Assembly: GCA_046341775.1 (NCBI GenBank)
Contig: JBKDQQ010000168.1
Coordinates: 1 to 19,324 of the forward strand
Length of the DNA: 19,324 nt
Source: SXXH01 sp041165735
Lineage (GTDB): Bacteria; Planctomycetota; UBA1135; GCA-002686595
Direction of reading: 5' to 3'
Shown: positions 14,078 through 19,324 of the stretch, in pieces
How positions within the stretch are numbered: position 1 is the stretch's first letter
How the letters are laid out: each line of letters opens with the position of its first letter
The notes under the pieces: generated by a model
What the model was told of the DNA's origin: nothing
The model's input: only the letters and a program-made list of their open reading frames with translations
Databases searched by the model: none
Position numbers and translations under genes: made by a program

Positions 14078-15886
14078 TCAGGGCGTCCAGAGCACCTGCA
14101 GGCCGTTCGACAAGTTGAAGGTCGAAGGCGTGCAGTAGGCCGCGCTGTTCCTGTACCAGACTTGGTAGCTGCGCACGCCCGGCGCCACGACGGCGCCGCG
14201 CAGCGAGATCGAGGGCTCGCCCGCGGACGGATAGGTCGAGGCGCCGGCGGAGTTGACGCGCGTCGCCAACCGGATCGTGGTGCCGGTGGCGCAGCGCAGT
14301 CCGTCGCCGAACGGCGCGCCCGAACCCGCTCCGGAGCCCTGGAAGTAGAGGGACGAGGAGTTCGGCATGCCCGAGCCGCGCAGCGCCAGCGTGTCGAGCG
14401 CGAGCGAGGACGCGCCCTGGTCGACGAGGCGCGCGCCCGCGCCGAGCGAGTTGGCGCAGCCCGACTGCGCGCCCGGGGTGGAGCCGTTGCCGCACGGACA
14501 GTTCGCGGCGATCTCTCCCGTGCAGAAGGCGCGCGCCGTGCGCGCGAGCTTGGCGCACCATTGGTCGGTCGAATTGGACACGCCTTGCGTGTCGAGCCAG
14601 CCGCCGACGACCAGCGTCCCCGACGGGCCGGCCGCGAGGCCGAAGACCTGCTCGGAGCCGCTCGTGGCGAGCTTGTTCGAGAAGCGCGTCGCGCCGAGCG
14701 CATCAAGGCCGAAGACCAGCGCGTCGTTGCCGCCGCCCGGCGTCGAAGGGCCCGTGCCCGCCGCCACGAGGTCGCCGGTCGAGAGCACGCACACGCGCCG
14801 GAGCGAGTCGTCGCCGCCGCCGCCGCCATCGACCACCACGCGCCACAAGGGGCCGGTGGCGGCGAGCAGCTCGAGCGCGAAGTCGCGCCCGGTGGCGCCG
14901 AAGAAGCCGTCCGCGCCCACGAAGAAGCGACCGAGGGAGTCGACCGCCACGCCGCGCGCGTAGTCGCCCTGCGCGCCGACGAAGTCGCTGCGCACGCGCA
15001 AGTTCCCGCTCGCGTCGTGGATCACGGCCGCGCCGTTCGTGGCGCTGGTGGAAGTGTGGATCGCGCCCACGGCGCAGGTTTCGCCCTGCGCGTTGGCGGC
15101 GAGCGAGTAGAAGACGCTCGCCGCGCCGGGCGCGCCGGGGACGACGCGCGTCCACGACACCACGCCCGCGTCGATGCGCGCCACGAAGGCCGAGGAGTCC
15201 GTGCTGGTGCCGCCCGGCACCGTCCCGAGCAGTCCGCAGGCGTACACTTCGCCCGAGGGGCCGAAGGACAATTCATAGGCCGTGTCGTACGCGCCGGCGA
15301 AGACTTCGGGGATGCGCGCCGCCCAGACCACGCCGCCCGCGGGGTCGAAGCGCCAGACCATGGCGTCGCCGCCGCTCGCTCCATCGTGTCCGCAGCCGTG
15401 CACGCTCCCGTCCGGAGCGACGGCGAGCGAGCGGATGTTGTTCGGCCCCGTGGTGTCGCCGAAGCCGCGGCTCGAGAGCAGGTTGCCCGACGCGTCGTGG
15501 CGCAGCAGCAACGAGGTGATCTGGTACGAGCCGGCGGTGTAGCCCCCGGCGTAGCCGCCGGACCAGATGACGCCGTCGTTCGCCACGACGACGCGCTCGA
15601 GCCGCTCGTCGCCGGAGAGGGGACCGTCGTGGCGGCGCGACCATTGCACGACCCCATCGGCGCCGAGCTTGGTGAGCATCGCGTCGGTGGTGGGCGGCGG
15701 AGGCGGCGAACCGCTGGTCTGGTTGTAGCCTCGTCCGACCATCAGCACGGAACCATCGGAGGCGATGGCGAGCGAATGCGCGTAGTCGGAGAGCGACAAG
15801 CCTCCGTCCTGGCGCGTGCTCCATTCGACGACGGACTGGGCGTGGAGCGGCGCGGTCGCGGCGAGGAGTGCGATGTATCGGCGCAT
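14078..15886 (-). CDS. Exported repeat (propeller) protein with six-cysteine C-terminal module
   Basis: The 602-residue product starts with the signal peptide MRRYIALLAATAPLHA|QS. Residues about 20-450 are repeats of the type SLAIASDGSVLMVGRGY, SLAVAPDGSVHGCGHDG, GVAVDSLGRFFVGAD and GLAAGPSGTLVVGGW, alternating with W/R strands. This matches the delta-60/SBBP type of beta-propeller. From C455 to the end lies a separate module with six cysteines (FCTG, NCPCGN, SGCANS, LRCATG, YCTPS) and conserved turns GMPNSS, FGDGLRC, YQVWYRN and FNLSNGL. I recognise this ending from exported planctomycete proteins, where it recurs on unrelated bodies; three disulfides and a sorting or surface-anchoring role are inference. 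No enzyme motif is visible. The peptidase gene upstream (15981-17342) is on the same strand with a 94-bp gap and could be co-expressed. Confidence 0.85.
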   Translation of the reverse strand: MRRYIALLAATAPLHAQSVVEWSTRQDGGLSLSDYAHSLAIASDGSVLMVGRGYNQTSGSPPPPPTTDAMLTKLGADGVVQWSRRHDGPLSGDERLERVVVANDGVIWSGGYAGGYTAGSYQITSLLLRHDASGNLLSSRGFGDTTGPNNIRSLAVAPDGSVHGCGHDGASGGDAMVWRFDPAGGVVWAARIPEVFAGAYDTAYELSFGPSGEVYACGLLGTVPGGTSTDSSAFVARIDAGVVSWTRVVPGAPGAASVFYSLAANAQGETCAVGAIHTSTSATNGAAVIHDASGNLRVRSDFVGAQGDYARGVAVDSLGRFFVGADGFFGATGRDFALELLAATGPLWRVVVDGGGGGDDSLRRVCVLSTGDLVAAGTGPSTPGGGNDALVFGLDALGATRFSNKLATSGSEQVFGLAAGPSGTLVVGGWLDTQGVSNSTDQWCAKLARTARAFCTGEIAANCPCGNGSTPGAQSGCANSLGAGARLVDQGASSLALDTLALRGSGMPNSSSLYFQGSGAGSGAPFGDGLRCATGTTIRLATRVNSAGASTYPSAGEPSISLRGAVVAPGVRSYQVWYRNSAAYCTPSTFNLSNGLQVLWTP

Positions 15887-15980
15887 GCTGTGCGGAGCGG
15901 GCGTGGAGGGGATGGAGGGACGACCTGTCCAGTGTCGCCCGCGAGCTCCGAACCCACAAGTCGCGCCGGACGGGCGGGCC

Positions 15981-17342
15981 TCAGCGCCGCGCCGGGCCTG
16001 CGCCGCCCGGTGGCAGCCGGTCCGGCGCGCCGTCCGGTCGCGCGAGCGGCGCCAAGCGGATGCCGGCGAAGTCGACGGTGCCGGAATCGAAGGCCGGTCC
16101 GAAGCGGCTGTTGCGCACGGGCACCGCCACGAACTCGACGCCGTCGACGAGGACCGCGGCGAGCACGCCGCCCGTGGCGTCCGCGCGGCGCTCGAGGCGC
16201 AGGCGTCGCGTTCCGAAGGCGGTGGAGCCGTCCTTCTCCGGGAGCTTGAGCGGCGCGAGCAGGTTGGTCCAGCCGTCGCGCGGGCTCATGCGCTGCACCC
16301 AGGTCGTGCCGTCGCGCGCGGCGAGCAGCACGGTGTGGTCGTCCGTCGCGATCCAGTCGAGCTGCGCGCCGAGCCGGCCGAGCTGCTCGGGGAAGGAGCA
16401 GTCGAACTCGAGCCACTCGCACTCGCTCGACGCGTGTGCGCTCGACACGACCGTCGGCGCGTGTCCGCGCAAGGTCCACGCCGGGCCGTCGGCGCGTTCC
16501 TCCACCTTGCGCGCGTCCCAATCGACGAAGCCCACGCGGAACGGCTGCTGCTCCTCCTCCACCATCGACCGCAGCCTGGCCTCGAGCTTGTCAGCGCGCC
16601 CGAAGCGCGCCCAATCGGCCGGGTCGAGGTGCCTGCCGGCATCGAGCTTCTTGCGCGCCGCGCGGAACTCCGCCGGCTTGGTCCTGTGCAGCAGGCGCAC
16701 GAGGTGCATGCCGAGCGGCCGGTCGAACCCGCCGTCCGCGAGACGCGAGGCGAAGTCGAAATCCGGCGCGGAGAGCGCTTCCAGCGCGGCTTTCGGGTAG
16801 TCCTCGAGCGAGATGGGGGCCACGATGCCCAGACGCAGGCTCTCGCCGTCCCAGGCGTGCTGCGCGAGGTGCTCGACGACGCCTTCGGCGTACCAGCCCG
16901 GGCGGTCCTTGTCGCCTTCGAGTCGCGCGTGGAACTGGTGCGCGCACTCGTGGATCAGCAGCGCGCGCGTGTACCAGGCCGAAGGTTGGCGGAAGAAGTA
17001 GGCCTTGCGCGTCTTGAAGGCGTAGATGCCGCCCGCCGCGATGCGACCGATGCCGTCCCCCTCGAGCGCGGCGTTCATCGCCGCGGCGGTCTCGTGCACC
17101 TGCACTTCGAGGCGCTCGTCGCGCGCGAGCTTCGGCGCGGCGCCGAAGAACTCCGCGTACTGCGGCCAGGCCGCCTCGAGCACGGCGAGCCACTCGCGCG
17201 CCTCCCGCTCGGGACCCTCGCTCCGCAGTTCGAAGCGCGCGCCGACGAGCGGGGGGCCGAGCTCGCCGCGCGCCGGCCCCGCGTCCGCGCGCGTCGCCAG
17301 CGCCAGCAGCGCGACCGCCGCCATTCCCGTCGTTCGTCCCAT
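15981..17342 (-). CDS. Secreted HExxH metallopeptidase, DUF1570/peptidase MA-like
   Basis: Starting at the ATG complementary to 17340-17342 gives 453 residues with a signal peptide (MGRTTGMAAVALLALATRADA). The ATG at 17357 (MLLAAM) is an in-frame alternative. The catalytic motif is LLIHECAHQFHA, with H131, E132 and H135; the third zinc ligand is E153 in WYAEGVVEHLA, the arrangement of gluzincins of the DUF1570 type. The segment before it (FGAAPKLARDERLEVQVHET) also fits that group. After residue about 290 follows a beta-rich region (WTLRGHAP ... DWIATDDHTVLLAARDG ... VDFAGIRLAPL), which resembles a sugar-binding or jelly-roll domain. It is probably a periplasmic or extracellular protease; the substrate is unknown. 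The same frame stays open far upstream, antisense to the transhydrogenase, but that part is a shadow. Confidence 0.85.
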   Translation of the reverse strand: MGRTTGMAAVALLALATRADAGPARGELGPPLVGARFELRSEGPEREAREWLAVLEAAWPQYAEFFGAAPKLARDERLEVQVHETAAAMNAALEGDGIGRIAAGGIYAFKTRKAYFFRQPSAWYTRALLIHECAHQFHARLEGDKDRPGWYAEGVVEHLAQHAWDGESLRLGIVAPISLEDYPKAALEALSAPDFDFASRLADGGFDRPLGMHLVRLLHRTKPAEFRAARKKLDAGRHLDPADWARFGRADKLEARLRSMVEEEQQPFRVGFVDWDARKVEERADGPAWTLRGHAPTVVSSAHASSECEWLEFDCSFPEQLGRLGAQLDWIATDDHTVLLAARDGTTWVQRMSPRDGWTNLLAPLKLPEKDGSTAFGTRRLRLERRADATGGVLAAVLVDGVEFVAVPVRNSRFGPAFDSGTVDFAGIRLAPLARPDGAPDRLPPGGAGPARR

Positions 17343-17378
17343 CGCGGCCAAGAGCATCGCCCGCGCGGCGCGAAGCGT

Positions 17379-17405
17379 GCAAGCCCCGCGCCGCGCCGCT
17401 AGGCT
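17379..17405 (+). promoter_or_regulatory. Promoter of the transhydrogenase (GCAAGC-N11-CCGCTAGGCT)
   Basis: GCAAGC at 17379-17384 and CCGCTAGGCT at 17396-17405 are separated by 11 bases, exactly as in the pyruvate kinase promoter. TAGGCT (17400-17405) fits a TAnnnT -10 element. Transcription would begin about 6 nt before the ATG at 17418. Confidence 0.5.
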
Positions 17406-17417
17406 CGCCGGCCAAGG

Positions 17418-18803
17418 ATGCAACCCCACTCGTACGACCTCGTCGTCATCGGCAGCGGACCCGCGGGCCAGAAGGGCGCCATCTGCGCCGCCAAGCTGGG
17501 CAAGTCGGTGGCGATCGTCGACAAGCGCGCCATGCTCGGCGGCGTCTCGGTCCACACCGGCACCATCCCGAGCAAGACCCTGCGCGAGGCCATCCTGCAC
17601 CTGACCGGCCTGCGCCAGCGCTCGTTCTACGGCGCCGACTACGCCGTCAAGGAGCGCATCACCATGGCCGACCTGCGCCAGCGCCTCGACGCCGTCGTGC
17701 GGCGCGAGATGGAGGTCGTGTCGTCGCAGCTCAAGCGCAACGGAGTGCAGGTGCTCGGAGGCCACGCGCGCTTCCTCGATCCGCACACGCTCACGGTCGA
17801 AGGGGACGGCGAGCCGTTGATCGTCCACGCGCGCAACGTGCTCGTGGCGTGCGGCACGCGCGCCGCGACGAACTCCGCCATCCCCTTCGATGGACGCAGC
17901 ATCTTCCTCACCGACCAGCTCGTCGGGCTCGAGGAACTGCCCCACGAGCTGATCGTGGTCGGCGCCGGCGTCATCGGCCTCGAGTACGCCTCGATGTTCT
18001 CGGCCATGGGCATCCGCTGCACGGTGCTGGACCAGCGCACGCGCGTGCTCGAGTTCTGCGACCATGAACTGGTCGAGCACCTGATGGTGCGCCTGCGCGC
18101 GCAGGGCACCACCTTCCGCCTGGGGGAGACCGTCAAGCATGTGGGACGCGACTCCAAGGGTCGCGTCGAGGCCGAGACCGAGTCCGGCAAGAAGATCCAC
18201 GGCGACGGGCTGCTCTACGCGGTCGGCCGGCAGGTCAACACCGACAGCCTCGGACTGGAGCAGGCCGGGCTGGAGGCCGACGCGCGCGGCCGGTTGAAGG
18301 TCGATGGAGGCTTCAAGACCGCCGTGCCGCACATCTGCGCCGCCGGCGACGTCATCGGCTTCCCATCGCTGGCCTCGACCTCGATGGAGCAGGGCCGCAA
18401 CGCGGTCAACTGCCTGTTCGAGACGGAGGCGTGCCGCGTCATGACCAGCCTGCCCTACGGCATCTACACCATCCCGGAGATCTCGATGGTGGGGCGCACG
18501 GAGGAGGAGCTGACGGCTTCCAGGACGCCCTACGAGACGGGCTTGGCGCGCTACGCGGAACTGGCCAAGGGCATGATGGTCGGCGCGGAGGACGGCTTCC
18601 TCAAGTTGCTGTTCGATCCGGAGACGCGGCGCGTGCATGGCGTGCACGCCATCGGCGAGCAGGCCGCGGAGATCGTGCACATCGGCCAGGCGGTGATGGC
18701 CCTCGGCGGCACGCTCGAGTACTTCCGCGACGCGGTGTTCAACTACCCGACCTTCGCCGAGGCCTACAAGGTCGCGGCGCTCGACGGCTTCAACAAGCTC
18801 TGA
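17418..18803 (+). CDS. sthA: Soluble pyridine nucleotide transhydrogenase (FAD flavoprotein)
   Basis: The 461-residue protein matches E. coli SthA closely along its length. It has the FAD Rossmann motif GSGPAG (12-17), GTIPSK (48-53), the second nucleotide motif GAGVIGLEYAS (from G182), the FAD-contacting AAGDVIGFPSLAS (D311), PYGIYTIPEISMVG and the C-terminal interface segment FNYPTFAEAYKVAALDG. SthA moves hydride between NADPH and NAD+, balancing the two cofactor pools in the cytosol. The dihydrolipoamide dehydrogenase cysteine pair is absent: the positions are S44 and T49, and even the single cysteine of E. coli SthA is replaced, which argues against a disulfide reductase. Its near-leaderless promoter matches that of pyruvate kinase, hinting at shared control of central metabolism. 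The upstream peptidase gene is divergent. Confidence 0.95.
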   Translation: MQPHSYDLVVIGSGPAGQKGAICAAKLGKSVAIVDKRAMLGGVSVHTGTIPSKTLREAILHLTGLRQRSFYGADYAVKERITMADLRQRLDAVVRREMEVVSSQLKRNGVQVLGGHARFLDPHTLTVEGDGEPLIVHARNVLVACGTRAATNSAIPFDGRSIFLTDQLVGLEELPHELIVVGAGVIGLEYASMFSAMGIRCTVLDQRTRVLEFCDHELVEHLMVRLRAQGTTFRLGETVKHVGRDSKGRVEAETESGKKIHGDGLLYAVGRQVNTDSLGLEQAGLEADARGRLKVDGGFKTAVPHICAAGDVIGFPSLASTSMEQGRNAVNCLFETEACRVMTSLPYGIYTIPEISMVGRTEEELTASRTPYETGLARYAELAKGMMVGAEDGFLKLLFDPETRRVHGVHAIGEQAAEIVHIGQAVMALGGTLEYFRDAVFNYPTFAEAYKVAALDGFNKL

Positions 18804-18813
18804 GCCCGCGGCG

Positions 18814-19324
18814 ATGGAGACGAACCCCGACCCCGAACGCCCCGCCCGGCGGGACGATCCGCCGCCGGTCTGGCTGGACGCGCTGCCGCTCGCCGATGGT
18901 CGTCGCCTCGTGCCCACGCTGAGGCCGGTGCCGCCCCCCGGCGCGCAGTTCGTCCCGCTGCGGGAGGGATCCTTCGTGGCCTTCGAGCCGAAGTCGGACG
19001 CGCCGCGCCCGCCGTGGAGCGCGCAGTCGATGCCCGACCACCAACTCGCGCTGCGTCCCCTGCCGACGACGCGCGAGGAGGGCGCGCGACTCGTCGATCT
19101 CGCCTTCCTCGGTCCCGACGGCCCTTGGCCCAGCGGTTGGCGACTCTCCGACCTGCGCGCCGGCATCCCCGACGCCCTCGGCGAAGTGGAGCGCGTGCAC
19201 GCCTGGGCGCATTCGGCCGCGCTCGACGTGTGGTGCGACGCGGCGTTGGAGACGGCGCGCCTGCAAGCCGCACAGCGCGCGCACCTCCCGCCGGAGGCGG
19301 CGGGGGAGTCGGAGGGCTTGTGGG
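18814..19324 (+). CDS. Hypothetical protein, C-terminus cut by window edge
   Basis: An ATG 10 bp after the transhydrogenase stop opens a frame that runs to the window end (at least 170 residues). The sequence starts with a charged, proline-rich region (METNPDPERPARRDDPPPVW), then alternates PLADGRRLVPTLRPVPPPG, FVPLREGSFVAFEPKSD and ARLVDLAFLGPDGPWPSGWR. It ends with a helical stretch rich in Ala and acidic residues (VERVHAWAHSAALDVWCDAA). There is no signal peptide, membrane segment or recognised motif. The tight spacing suggests co-transcription with sthA. Tryptophan and hydrophobic residues at regular places make it more protein-like than the opposite-strand frames, but no function can be given. 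Confidence 0.6.
   Translation, partial: METNPDPERPARRDDPPPVWLDALPLADGRRLVPTLRPVPPPGAQFVPLREGSFVAFEPKSDAPRPPWSAQSMPDHQLALRPLPTTREEGARLVDLAFLGPDGPWPSGWRLSDLRAGIPDALGEVERVHAWAHSAALDVWCDAALETARLQAAQRAHLPPEAAGESEGLW

Noticed and set aside
17418..18803. Dihydrolipoamide dehydrogenase (lpd)
   Set aside because: The redox-active CxxxxC pair and the HxxxxE catalytic segment are missing and the protein follows SthA along its whole length.
17343..19166. N-terminal extension of the secreted peptidase to a 1061-codon protein
   Set aside because: The extension is antisense to sthA, has His/Asp/Val-rich noise composition and would bury the signal peptide inside the protein.

Overview
The window is a GC-rich, gene-dense bacterial chromosome segment with ordinary housekeeping genes beside exported proteins. 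I see no rRNA, tRNA, CRISPR array, transposase, integrase or phage gene. The best lineage guess is Planctomycetota, possibly the deep-sea/Poly30-like branch. The grounds are the exported protein at 14078-15886, which combines a repeat propeller with a six-cysteine C-terminal module (NCPCGN ... GDGLRC ... YQVWYRN ... FNLSNGL) that I associate with that phylum, plus many predicted exported proteins with AxAQ-type signal cleavage sites and few Shine-Dalgarno sequences. This is an inference from motifs, not from a phylogeny.

Layout. 1-2530 (-): 5' part of a secreted zinc metallopeptidase with fungalysin-like features. 2531-3297: a long gap holding an unlisted 46-residue single-pass membrane microprotein (2966-3106, -), an 18-bp tandem duplication and a stem-loop. 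3298-6060 (+): exported repeat/propeller protein interrupted by a low-complexity Gly/Ala/Gln linker. 6211-7689 (+): pyruvate kinase with the potassium-independent residue signature. 7831-8679 (+): MinD/FlhG-type ATPase. 8792-9565 (+): protein with two helix-hairpin-helix-like repeats. 9699-10268 (-): thioredoxin-fold lipoprotein. 10384-12407 (+): PLP aminotransferase translationally coupled to a divergent uracil phosphoribosyltransferase homologue. 12435-13622 (-): degenerate receiver plus HDOD regulator. 14078-15886 (-): exported propeller with the six-cysteine module. 15981-17342 (-): secreted HExxH peptidase. 17418-18803 (+): soluble pyridine nucleotide transhydrogenase. 18814-end (+): start of an unknown protein.

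Most transcription units look like one or two genes, so the window does not form a single pathway. Three observations are the most worth following. First, an 18-bp dyad, CTGTCAA-N8-GAC(A/G), occurs four times with invariant spacing, always in intergenic DNA or in disordered linkers. Second, the aminotransferase/UPRT-like pair keeps a PRPP loop but has a rebuilt base-binding loop, so its substrate may not be uracil. Third, the promoters of pyruvate kinase and the transhydrogenase share a motif (GCAAGC-N11-CCGCTAG) at identical spacing, and they lie so close to the start codons that the mRNAs should be almost leaderless.
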